Positions 26,772 to 34,502 of a stretch of DNA of 64,000 bases are shown here, piece by piece. The DNA comes from Streptomyces sp. NBC_00358 (GTDB lineage Bacteria > Actinomycetota > Actinomycetes > Streptomycetales > Streptomycetaceae): NCBI RefSeq assembly GCF_036099295.1, contig NZ_CP107976.1:4526001-4590000 (forward strand), in the 5' to 3' direction. The notes beneath the pieces are model-generated. The model was given only the letters and a program-made list of their open reading frames with translations, ran no database searches and was not told where the DNA came from. A program made the position numbers and the translations under genes. Each line of letters opens with the position of its first letter. Position 1 is the first letter of the stretch.

Positions 26772-28129
26772 CCGGTCTCCTCACCCGACGGCACCGGCAG
26801 GAACACCGCCACCTCGTACCCTCCGTCCTCCATGACGCCGGCCGTCATCTCACCGTCCAGCATCGTGACGCGCTCGCGCATGCCCGTGATGCCGTGCCCC
26901 GCGCCGTGCGTGGACTTCTCCAGGGTCGCCGCCGGAGCGGGACCGTTCACTATCCGCAGGCCGAGCCCGCCCAGGACGTAGCCGATCTCGACGCGGGCCG
27001 ACGCGCCCGGAGCGTGCCGCAGGGTGTTGCTGAGCGCCTCCTGCACTATCCGGTACGCCGACAGCTCGACGCCCTGCGGAAGTTCACGCACCGCGCCGGT
27101 GACCGCCTTGTCCACGGTCAGACCCGCGTCCCCCACATTGGCGAGGAGGGCGTCCAGATCCGCGAGCGTGGGCTGTGGCGCGTCCGGTGCCTCGTAGTCC
27201 TCGGCCCTGACCACACCCAGCACACGGCGCAGCTCGGTGAGCGCCGCCACCGCGTTCTCCCTGATCGTGACGAAGGCCTGCTCCAGCTCCGGGGGCGGGT
27301 TCTCCACCCGGTAGGGCGCCGCCTCCGCCTGGATGGCGACCACCGACATGTGGTGCGCGACCACGTCGTGCAGCTCGCGGGCGATCGTCGTGCGCTCTTC
27401 GAGCAGTGTGCGCCGGGAACGCTCCTGTGCCGTCTCCGACTGGTGGGCCGTCACCTCCTGCTCGGCCTCCCTGCGTATGTTCAGCACCGTGACGACCAGC
27501 AGGGCCAGCGCGGAGACGAAGAGCAGCGGGAACGTGTTGACGTTGTAGTAGCCCCCGCCGAAGAGCGTATCGGCGGTGAGGCTGTACCCGGCGGTCAGCA
27601 GCCACATCCACGCCGCGACACGGGGGCGGGACCGCAGGGCCACGACCGTCATCACGGTGACGTGCGCCAGGAAAGTTCCGGGCGCCCACGGCCAGTTGTT
27701 CCAGGCAGTCGTGAACATGGCGACGACCGGGGCCGCCGCGATCGAGATCCAGAAGGCGCCGACCGGGCGGACGAGGGTCGCCAGGACCGGGAGCAGGGCG
27801 AGGAGCCCGCACAGCAGGGGTGCGATCGAACCCCGGTCGGGGCCGCCGGCGGAGCTGTAGCCCGCGGCCATCGCTATCAGGCCGGCCGCCGCCACCGTCC
27901 CGTGCGGGATCCAGGCCGCCTTCGCGCGCAGGCCTCCGGGGAGCCGTCGGGTGAGCGGGCCGTCCGTACGCATGCGGGGGAGCGGGCGGTAGGCGAAGGC
28001 GTCGTGGAACATGTCCTGCCGCAGGCCGCGCACGGCGTCCGCGGCGAGGCGGTACTCCGGGCTGCGGGACTTGGTCCCGGCGCCGCCGCGGGGCGGGGGT
28101 GTCGTCTGCGTCTGGGTCGTCTCGGTCAC
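26768..28129 (-). CDS. Sensor histidine kinase, HisKA_3 type (module 1)
   Basis: About 453 residues from the GTG at 28127-28129 (a TTG two codons upstream is possible; neither has a clear ribosome binding site). The N-terminal half has about five or six transmembrane helices; the phosphoacceptor His (about 254) is in 'IARELHDVVAHHMSVVAIQ'; the ATPase domain ends with 'GAGHGITGMRERVTMLDGEM'. It should phosphorylate the response regulator encoded next, with 4-nt coupling. The stimulus is unknown. An 18-bp motif lies 67 bp upstream. Confidence 0.95.
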   Translation of the reverse strand: MTETTQTQTTPPPRGGAGTKSRSPEYRLAADAVRGLRQDMFHDAFAYRPLPRMRTDGPLTRRLPGGLRAKAAWIPHGTVAAAGLIAMAAGYSSAGGPDRGSIAPLLCGLLALLPVLATLVRPVGAFWISIAAAPVVAMFTTAWNNWPWAPGTFLAHVTVMTVVALRSRPRVAAWMWLLTAGYSLTADTLFGGGYYNVNTFPLLFVSALALLVVTVLNIRREAEQEVTAHQSETAQERSRRTLLEERTTIARELHDVVAHHMSVVAIQAEAAPYRVENPPPELEQAFVTIRENAVAALTELRRVLGVVRAEDYEAPDAPQPTLADLDALLANVGDAGLTVDKAVTGAVRELPQGVELSAYRIVQEALSNTLRHAPGASARVEIGYVLGGLGLRIVNGPAPAATLEKSTHGAGHGITGMRERVTMLDGEMTAGVMEDGGYEVAVFLPVPSGEETG

Positions 28130-28195
28130 GTTCAAAACGGTAGGCCCGGGTGGGGGGTGGGGTCGTCACCTGCGAGGAGGGTCCTTGGAGGTCCG

Positions 28196-28213
28196 TCTCA
28201 GGTACTACGGGTA
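28196..28213 (-). promoter_or_regulatory. 18-bp motif, copy 1 (upstream of sensor kinase 1)
   Basis: TCTCAGGTACTACGGGTA is repeated exactly at 33029-33046 ahead of another minus-strand gene. Its position 67 bp upstream of a kinase start suggests a shared operator or promoter element. Confidence 0.6.
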
Positions 28214-28269
28214 GGGCCGGGGGATCCCGGGTGGACCGATGGTCCCCCGTGGGGCCGGGGCCGGGTGGG

Positions 28270-28950
28270 TCAGTAGCCCGTGGGGCGGATCAGGCCCGAT
28301 TCGTAGGCGAAGACCGCGGCCTGGGTGCGGTCGCGCAGGCCCAGCTTGACGAGGATGCGGCCCACGTGGGTCTTCACGGTCTGCTCGGCCACCACCAGAC
28401 ACTGGGCGATCTCGGCGTTGGAGAGTCCCTGGGCGATGTGCGCCAGAACCTCGGTCTCCCGCTCGGTGAGGTCGCCGACGCGTTGCTTGAGAGGCGCGCG
28501 CGGGGTGGAGTCGAGACGGGAGAACTCGGCGATGAGCCGACGGGTGATGCCGGGGGCGAGGAGGGCGTCGCCGGCCGCCACCACGCGGACCGCTTCAGCG
28601 AGTTGATCGGCCGAGGCGTCCTTGAGGAGAAAACCGGACGCCCCGGCCCGGAGCGCTTCGTAGACGTACTCGTCGAGGTCGAACGTGGTGAGCACCAGGA
28701 CCTTGATGTGCGGAGTGTCGGTGGTGATGCGGCGGGTCGCCTCGATGCCGCCGAGTTCGGGCATGCGGATGTCCATCAGGACGACGTCCGGCGCCAGTTC
28801 GGCGGCCTTGAGGATCGCGTCGAGTCCGTCGACCGCCTGACCGACCACCTCGATGCCCGCGTGGGTGTTGAGCAGCACGGTGAATCCCTGCCGCACCATC
28901 TGCTGGTCGTCGGCGATCAGTACGCGGATGGTGCCGCTCACGGTCGTCAT
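28270..28950 (-). CDS. NarL-type response regulator (module 2)
   Basis: 226 residues, same architecture as module 1: phosphoacceptor Asp60 in 'VVLMDIRMPELGG', 'VLVLTTFDLDEYVYEALRAG', Lys in 'FLLKDAS', and LuxR helix-turn-helix 'LTERETEVLAHIAQGLSNAEIAQCLVVAEQTVKTHVGRILVKLGLRDR'. It overlaps the stop of sensor kinase 2 by 4 nt. It is more than half identical by eye to the other regulator, indicating a tandem duplication of a two-component module with divergence mainly in the linker. Confidence 0.96.
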   Translation of the reverse strand: MTTVSGTIRVLIADDQQMVRQGFTVLLNTHAGIEVVGQAVDGLDAILKAAELAPDVVLMDIRMPELGGIEATRRITTDTPHIKVLVLTTFDLDEYVYEALRAGASGFLLKDASADQLAEAVRVVAAGDALLAPGITRRLIAEFSRLDSTPRAPLKQRVGDLTERETEVLAHIAQGLSNAEIAQCLVVAEQTVKTHVGRILVKLGLRDRTQAAVFAYESGLIRPTGY

Positions 28951-30551
28951 GGCGTCTCTTCTCCTGTGCTGCCGGTGAAGCCGTCGTCGGGCCGGGCGCC
29001 ATCGCGACCGGGACCGGAGTCGTCCGGAGCCGCGATGCCGTTGCCCGGGAGGAAGGCCGCCACCGCGAAACCGCCGCAGGACGTCTCCGAGGTCACGAGG
29101 GTGCCACCCAGCATCGCGACGCGTTCCCGCATGCCGAGCAGTCCGTGTCCCGCGCCCGGGGACGGCGGAGCGGGACGCTCGGGCCGCGAGTTGACGACTC
29201 TCACCTGGAGGCCCCGCGGGAAGTGCCAGAGTTCCACCTTGACCGCGGAACCCGGCGCGTGGCGCAGGGCGTTGCTCAGCGCCTCCTGGATGATCCGGTA
29301 CGCCGACAGCTCGACGCCCGGTGCCAGCGGAAGCTGTTCCCCGGTGATCTCGGTGGTCACGTGCAGTCCCGCGGCGCGCGTGTTCTCGACCAGGGCGTCC
29401 AGACGGCCCAGCGTGGGCTGCGGAGCGTCCGGCGTCGCGCCCGCGCCCGCGCCGAGGCCGTACGGGTTGTCCGGATTCTCCGAGCGCAGCACTCCGAGCA
29501 CCCGGCGCAGCTCGGTCAGCGCCTCCAGGGCGTTCTGCCGGATGCCTTCCAGGTTCTCCCTCAGTTCCTCGGTCGGGTTCTCGACCAGGTGCGGGGCGAC
29601 CTGCGCCTGGATGGAGATCACCGACATGTGGTGCGCCACCACGTCGTGGAGCTCGCGCGCGATGCGGCTGCGCTCCTCCAGGACGGTGCGGCGGGCCCGC
29701 TCCTCCTCGGTCAGTGAGGCCTGTTCCACGAGTTGGGTACGGGCCTCACGGCGGCCGCGCAGCGCCGTGCCGAGCAGGACGACGGCGGCGAAGACGACGA
29801 CCGCCAGCATTCCCGTCGGGTGATACGCCGGCCCCGGGAGCATGACCGCCGGAGAGTACGACGGTCCTCCGTCGAGGCCCTGCAGCCCGTAGGTGGCCAG
29901 ACAGGTCAGGGACAGCGCGCCGGCAGCGACACGCGCGGGCAGCCGCAGGGCGAGCAGGAAGAGCACGAAGGCCTGCGCCGTGATCGCGGGCGTGCTCCAC
30001 GGCCAGTCCGGTCCCGGTGACGGTCCCGGGATGTCCGCCACGATGTCCGAGCGGGCCGCCGCCGCGGCGATCACGCTCGTGCCCAGGGACACCCACCAGG
30101 CGGGCACGGGACGCCACAGCGCGAGCGCGACCGCCACGCCCAGAGCGAGGCCGCTCATCGTGCCCAGCGGGAAACCCAGTCGGTAGCCGTCGCTCAGCTC
30201 GTCCATGGCCGCGAGTCCGAGACCGAGGGCGATCAGGCACACCACGGCGTGCGGCAGCCTGCGCAGCAGGCGGGGCCGGGACAGCGGCGGCAGCGGCGCG
30301 GCCGCCGGCACCGCGAGCTCGGCCAGGATCCCGCGCAGGAACGGGAGAGGTGCCTGGACCAGCGCCTGTACCCGGGTTCCACGGGAGACACGAGTATCGC
30401 GTCGGACAACGGAGTCGCGGACGTCGGGCACGGTGGTCGGGCTGCCGCGCCGGGGTCCGGTCGGGGAGGCGGGTACCTCGGGCGGGCGTGCGGGGTCGTC
30501 CGGGAGCGTGGCGGGCTCGCTGTCCGGGGGCCGGTGCTCCTGGCTGGTCAC
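28947..30551 (-). CDS. Sensor histidine kinase, HisKA_3 type (module 2)
   Basis: About 534 residues from the GTG at 30549-30551, chosen for an AGGG 8 nt upstream; a GTG six codons earlier lacks one. An N-terminal cytoplasmic Pro-rich extension of about 100 residues, absent from kinase 1, precedes five or six transmembrane helices. His302 is in 'IARELHDVVAHHMSVISIQ'; the ATPase domain ends 'GAGHGLLGMRERVAMLGG'. It is coupled to response regulator 2. The acyltransferase gene ends 10 bp upstream. Confidence 0.95.
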   Translation of the reverse strand: MTSQEHRPPDSEPATLPDDPARPPEVPASPTGPRRGSPTTVPDVRDSVVRRDTRVSRGTRVQALVQAPLPFLRGILAELAVPAAAPLPPLSRPRLLRRLPHAVVCLIALGLGLAAMDELSDGYRLGFPLGTMSGLALGVAVALALWRPVPAWWVSLGTSVIAAAAARSDIVADIPGPSPGPDWPWSTPAITAQAFVLFLLALRLPARVAAGALSLTCLATYGLQGLDGGPSYSPAVMLPGPAYHPTGMLAVVVFAAVVLLGTALRGRREARTQLVEQASLTEEERARRTVLEERSRIARELHDVVAHHMSVISIQAQVAPHLVENPTEELRENLEGIRQNALEALTELRRVLGVLRSENPDNPYGLGAGAGATPDAPQPTLGRLDALVENTRAAGLHVTTEITGEQLPLAPGVELSAYRIIQEALSNALRHAPGSAVKVELWHFPRGLQVRVVNSRPERPAPPSPGAGHGLLGMRERVAMLGGTLVTSETSCGGFAVAAFLPGNGIAAPDDSGPGRDGARPDDGFTGSTGEETP

Positions 30552-30561
30552 GCCGTCAACC

Positions 30562-31785
30562 CTAGGCACGCGGCGCCGCCCCGGACGCTGCCGGGCCGGG
30601 ACCGCGTCCGGAACGGTGGACGCGGACGACTCGGGACGGGCGGCCGACGGGGCGGCGGGGTCCCCGCTCGTGCACGCCGAAGGCGCACCAGCACAGGGCG
30701 AGGGCGCAGACGAAGACGGGCAGCCAGGCGGCTCTCGCGGCCACCCAGGCGAGCGAGTCGGGGGCGGTGTGCAGGCCGGGGAGCCGGCCCAGGAGCAGAC
30801 CGAGGGCGGTGACGGCCATCAGGGACGTCTGGTGCCAGAGGAATATCGTCATCGCGGAGAGGTTGGCGAAGGCGGTCGCCGCCCAGACCGCGGGGCGCCG
30901 CATTCCGCGTCGCAGCGGCTCGCGCAGCAGCAGGGCGAGTCCGCACTGGGCGAGGCCGAAGGTGACGGCGGCCAGCGTCGGCGGGTTCAGGTTGGACACC
31001 GCGGACCCCGGTATGCCGACCATGGACGCCGGGTATCCGGCCCACGTCACCAGCACCACCGTCGTCACGACGCCGCCGCCGAACAGCACCCAGCCCGCGC
31101 GACGCCCCTCCAGCTCGCCGCGTGTCCAGGCGGCGCCCAGGGCGTACGGCACCAGCCAGCCGGCCGCGAGGTTCACCCAGCCGAGCCACGCCGGGCCTCC
31201 GAGCCCGAAGCGGATGACGTCCACATGGAGGACGACGGCCAGCGGCCACAGTGGACCGAGGCGGGTCAACAGCGGTGTCGCGGCGGTCAGTCCGGCGAAG
31301 ACCACCAGGAACCAGAGCGGGGACAGCGCCAGTTTCACCAGCGTATGAATCGTGACGAGGTCCGCGCCGGACGCGAACAGGCAGGCCGTCGCGACCGCCC
31401 AGAGTGCCAGCACCGCCGCCACCGGCCGCAGAAGACGGCTCGTCCGGGCGCGCAGCCACTGCCCGTACGTCGTACCGCGTGCCTGCGCCGACGCGTAGCT
31501 CTTCGTCGCCAGATGGCCGCCCACCAGGAAGAACACGGCGAGCGTCTGGAAGGCCCAGGAGATCGGGGCCAGCCACGGCATTTGCTGCAACGGGCTCGCC
31601 GCGTGCAGGGTGCCGCCGTCCTCCACCAGCGCCGTCACCAGCCAGTGGCCCAGGACGACGCCCAGGATCGCGAGGGCGCGCAGGGCGTCGACGGCGCGGT
31701 CCCGCTCGACGGAGGTGGCCCGGTCGATGCGGCGGATCGCGGTCCGTACGCCGGTCAGGGCGGTCGTGCCGGTGATGTCACGCAC
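30562..31785 (-). CDS. Acyltransferase family 3 membrane protein
   Basis: 407 residues with about ten predicted transmembrane helices. The opening 'VERDRAVDALRALAILGVVLGHWLV' and 'FFLVGGHLATKSY' contain the conserved helix-1 His and the Arg-rich loop of the OafA/acyltransferase_3 family, which O-acylates sugars or other envelope molecules. The tail is basic and probably cytoplasmic. The GTG start overlaps the stop of the upstream hydrolase gene by 8 nt, so the two are co-translated. Confidence 0.9.
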   Translation of the reverse strand: MRDITGTTALTGVRTAIRRIDRATSVERDRAVDALRALAILGVVLGHWLVTALVEDGGTLHAASPLQQMPWLAPISWAFQTLAVFFLVGGHLATKSYASAQARGTTYGQWLRARTSRLLRPVAAVLALWAVATACLFASGADLVTIHTLVKLALSPLWFLVVFAGLTAATPLLTRLGPLWPLAVVLHVDVIRFGLGGPAWLGWVNLAAGWLVPYALGAAWTRGELEGRRAGWVLFGGGVVTTVVLVTWAGYPASMVGIPGSAVSNLNPPTLAAVTFGLAQCGLALLLREPLRRGMRRPAVWAATAFANLSAMTIFLWHQTSLMAVTALGLLLGRLPGLHTAPDSLAWVAARAAWLPVFVCALALCWCAFGVHERGPRRPVGRPSRVVRVHRSGRGPGPAASGAAPRA

Positions 31786-32920
31786 GGGTGACCTCCGAGG
31801 GGTCGCCGAGGACGATGCGGGCGAGGTTGGCCAGGGACACCGAGCCCGGTGCGAAGTAGTCGCTGTGGCCGCCGGTGCCTGCCTGGAACACCCGGGCGCC
31901 GAAGGCCGGGGACACCGGGTCGGGGCCGAAGCCGACGGTCGTGCCGAAGAGGCCGAGGCTCGCGTGCGGCACGTGCGCGATCCAGTCGGCGGAGCCGCGG
32001 GCGGCCCAGACGCGGGCGGAGGTGCGCAGCGCGGCGGCGTCGGACGCTCCGGTGCCCGGGCTGCCGACGAGGACGATGTCGCTCACGTCCAGGCCCGGGG
32101 CCGCGCTGCCGCAGACCACCGTGCCGTACGAGTGGCAGAGCAGGGACACCCGCGCCGATCCGCCGACGACTCCGCGCAGTCGGTGCAGGAAGGCCCGCAG
32201 GAGCGGGGCCGCTTCCTTCGCTCGGTCCGTCGTCAGGACCGTGGTGCTCACGGTGCCCGGTGTCTCGTACCCGAGCCAGGCGAGGACGGCGCCGCGTCGG
32301 CCGAGCCGTGCCCGCAGCGCGGCCGCGCCGGCGCGGAAACGGTCGTACGTCTCCAGGGTGGTGTCCGAACCGGGGACCAGGACGGCCACGCGGTCGGCGT
32401 GGGCGAGGTCGCCGAAGACCTCGACGGCCCGGCCGGATCCCCGGCCGTCGAAGGAGAGGAAGCGGCGGGAGGGTGCGGTCATGGCGCGGTCGGCGGCGGC
32501 ACGGGTGCGGTCGCCGTGGTCCGCGGCCATCCGTGCCGCCGCCGCGGCGTCGGCACGGTTCGCCTCGTATGCCTTGTCCAGCGTCGATGCCGTCAGCGGT
32601 GCGAGGACCGCGGGTGCCGGCGCGGGGATCTCCGGCCGGGCGGCCGCGGACACCGGGACCACGACGGCGGCCGTGACGAGCGCGGCGAGCGCCGTCCGGC
32701 GCAGCCGCCGGGCGATCCGGCCTCCGGCGCGACGGCGCGGGGGTTCCGTGGGGTGGCCCGGGTCCCCGGTGAGGGGGTGGCGCCCCGGGTCCGCGGGGTG
32801 GCCCGGGTCCTCGGCGCGACGGCGAACGGGTTCGGTGGGTGGTGTGCTCGGCCTGGCCCTCGGCGGGTCCGAGCGGGTGTCCGCTCTCCCGCGGGCGGTC
32901 GGTCGCGCCCGGAATTCCAT
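31778..32920 (-). CDS. Secreted or membrane-anchored alpha/beta hydrolase (DUF1023-like)
   Basis: 380 residues. After a Pro/Arg-rich cytoplasmic N-terminus (about 70 residues) comes one hydrophobic segment ('TALAALVTAAVVVPVSAAA') that may be a signal or an anchor. The hydrolase part has 'RVAVLVPGSDTTLETYDRF', nucleophile Ser in 'SLLCHSYGTVVCG' and a candidate catalytic His in 'GGHSDYF', the arrangement of DUF1023 esterases. It precedes and overlaps the acyltransferase gene, hinting at linked addition and removal of acyl groups (inference). Confidence 0.87.
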   Translation of the reverse strand: MEFRARPTARGRADTRSDPPRARPSTPPTEPVRRRAEDPGHPADPGRHPLTGDPGHPTEPPRRRAGGRIARRLRRTALAALVTAAVVVPVSAAARPEIPAPAPAVLAPLTASTLDKAYEANRADAAAAARMAADHGDRTRAAADRAMTAPSRRFLSFDGRGSGRAVEVFGDLAHADRVAVLVPGSDTTLETYDRFRAGAAALRARLGRRGAVLAWLGYETPGTVSTTVLTTDRAKEAAPLLRAFLHRLRGVVGGSARVSLLCHSYGTVVCGSAAPGLDVSDIVLVGSPGTGASDAAALRTSARVWAARGSADWIAHVPHASLGLFGTTVGFGPDPVSPAFGARVFQAGTGGHSDYFAPGSVSLANLARIVLGDPSEVTRA

Positions 32921-33028
32921 GGTGTCCGTCCCTCCCCGTCCGCCCGTTCATCGGGCGCCGCTGGAAGGGAAATTACGGATCGTCACCTGTCGTCCGCGTC
33001 CCGCTGCGGACCTCATCCGGGAAGTAGC

Positions 33029-33046
33029 TCTCAGGTACTACGGGTA
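33029..33046 (-). promoter_or_regulatory. 18-bp motif, copy 2 (upstream of the alpha/beta hydrolase)
   Basis: Identical to 28196-28213. It lies 109 bp upstream of the hydrolase start on the same strand, as the first copy does relative to sensor kinase 1. Confidence 0.6.
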
Positions 33047-33092
33047 TGACCGGGGTTCGAGAGGACGCCCAACACCCTTACCCATCAAGGGA

Positions 33093-33113
33093 GTTGAACA
33101 AGTTGAACAACTT
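33093..33113. repeat. Paired GTTGAACAA repeats with an overlapping palindrome
   Basis: GTTGAACAA occurs twice in tandem (33093-33110), overlapping the palindrome AAGTTG-AA-CAACTT (33100-33113). It is an AT-rich island between the formamidase-like stop and the hydrolase promoter, possibly a regulator site. Confidence 0.5.
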
Positions 33114-33179
33114 CGAAGACTCCCTTCCCTCCCGGCCCGCAACCCGGCAGGCCGCCCGTCCACCCGGCAGGCCACCCGC

Positions 33180-34178
33180 CTACCAGGCCAGCTGGGCGAT
33201 CTCATCGGCCACCACGGCGCAGGCGTCGGCGGCCGGGTCGATCAGCGGAAAGTGACCGACGTCGTCGAGGAGGGTCAGGCCGATCACCTCGCCCGCCCTG
33301 GCGGCCGCGTCCGCGTACGACTCGGCGACGGCCTGGGGCACGACGAGGTCGGTACGGCCCTGGACGACCGTGGTGGCGATGCCGGTCGGCAGCAGCCGCG
33401 CCGGGTCGGCGTACGGCAGGCGTTCCGCGAACGTGGCCTCCCCGCCCAGCAGTTGGCGGGACGCCCCACCGCAGACGGCGAGCTTCTCCGCGACCTGGAA
33501 GTCGGCGATCGGGGCGAGGGCGACGACGCCGCGCAGGGGTGCGGGGCGGTCGGTGCGCCAGGGCGCGTCGGCGGGCAGGAGGTGCCGGGCCGCCGCCCAC
33601 AGGGCGAGGTGACCGCCCGCCGAGTGGCCCGTGACCACCATGCGCCGGGGGTCGGCCTGCGGGAGGGCCACGCGGACGAGCGCGGGAAGCGCGTCGAGTG
33701 CGGCCGCCACGTCGTCGAAGGTGTCGGGCCACCGGCCGGCGACCGGAGCGCCGGCCTCGGCCCCGGTGTCACCGCCGTCGGCGGTTCCGTCCCGGTCGCC
33801 GGTTCCGTCGGTCGGGGAACCGGCCTGCGCGGGGATCAGGAGCCTGGCCGCAGCGGGTGGCGTCTCCTCGCCGCGGCGGTACTCGACGTTCGCCACGGCG
33901 AGTCCGCGGCGGGTCAGGAAGTCCGCGAACGGAGTGATGTGGCGGCGGTCGTACGGGGCACGCCAGGCGCCGCCGTGCAGAACGACCACGAGCGGGGTGG
34001 GGACCGTCGGGTCGGGGTCGCGCGGAGCGTAGAAGTCGATCACCTGGTCGGGGTGGTCGCCGTACGCCATGGTGACGTCGGGGTCCACCGGCGGATGCGA
34101 GAAGGCTGACGCCTCTTCGGCGGCGTCGCGCGCGATCGCGGCGTCGTCGCCGTCCCGGGGTGCGGCGTCGTCCTGCAT
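33180..34178 (-). CDS. Alpha/beta hydrolase, probable kynurenine formamidase
   Basis: 332 residues from the ATG giving MQDDAAPRDGDD. The family shows the oxyanion HGGAW ('VVVLHGGAWRAPYD'), nucleophile Ser in 'VTGHSAGGHLALWAA', an Asp in 'VQGRTDLVVP' and His in 'DDVGHFPLIDP'. The HGGxW motif and the neighbouring tryptophan dioxygenase and kynureninase genes suggest it hydrolyses N-formylkynurenine; by motif alone another esterase is possible. A variable Gly/Asp/Thr-rich insertion (about residues 125-150) is unusual. It lies 324 bp downstream of kynureninase, beyond two strong palindromes, so it may have its own promoter. Confidence 0.78.
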   Translation of the reverse strand: MQDDAAPRDGDDAAIARDAAEEASAFSHPPVDPDVTMAYGDHPDQVIDFYAPRDPDPTVPTPLVVVLHGGAWRAPYDRRHITPFADFLTRRGLAVANVEYRRGEETPPAAARLLIPAQAGSPTDGTGDRDGTADGGDTGAEAGAPVAGRWPDTFDDVAAALDALPALVRVALPQADPRRMVVTGHSAGGHLALWAAARHLLPADAPWRTDRPAPLRGVVALAPIADFQVAEKLAVCGGASRQLLGGEATFAERLPYADPARLLPTGIATTVVQGRTDLVVPQAVAESYADAAARAGEVIGLTLLDDVGHFPLIDPAADACAVVADEIAQLAW

Positions 34179-34345
34179 GCTCCAACCTCTCAGCGGTGAA
34201 ACGGATTTGGCCGACGAGGGAACAATTCGGCCGTTTGCGGGGACGGTATCAGGCCGCGCACGTGGGTCGGCGGCGTGCTGTCGCTCTCGGTCAAGGGGGA
34301 ACGGTTCTCCTTCCATGGCTCCGGGGCGCGGCAGGAACCCGGCGT

Positions 34346-34389
34346 ACGGGTGGGGGCGGAGGGTGTCCGCCCCCTCCGCCCCCACCCGT
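34346..34389. terminator. Perfect 18-bp stem hairpin in the formamidase/kynureninase gap
   Basis: Arms 34346-34363 and 34372-34389 are exact complements around the 8-nt loop TGTCCGCC. It is the distal of two large structures after the kynureninase stop. Confidence 0.7.
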
Positions 34390-34454
34390 CCCGCACTCGG
34401 GGCTCCGCCCCGGACCGCTCCTCAAACGCCGGAGGGGCTGCAATCTCCGCCCGG

Positions 34455-34496
34455 CGCGGGTTGGAGTCCGCCCGGCCGGGCGGACTCCAACCCGCG
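34455..34496. terminator. 42-bp perfect palindrome just after kynureninase
   Basis: Arms 34455-34475 and 34476-34496 are exact complements (centre CCGG). It lies 6 nt beyond the kynU stop, consistent with a very strong terminator. The GC-rich element with CTCAAACGCCGGAGGGGCTG sits between the two palindromes. Confidence 0.8.
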
Positions 34497-34502
34497 GCCG
34501 GT

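Noticed and set aside
33046..33255. A 69-codon plus-strand frame beginning at the 18-bp motif
   Set aside because: The first residues look protein-like, but the second half is antisense to the formamidase-like gene and there is no ribosome binding site.
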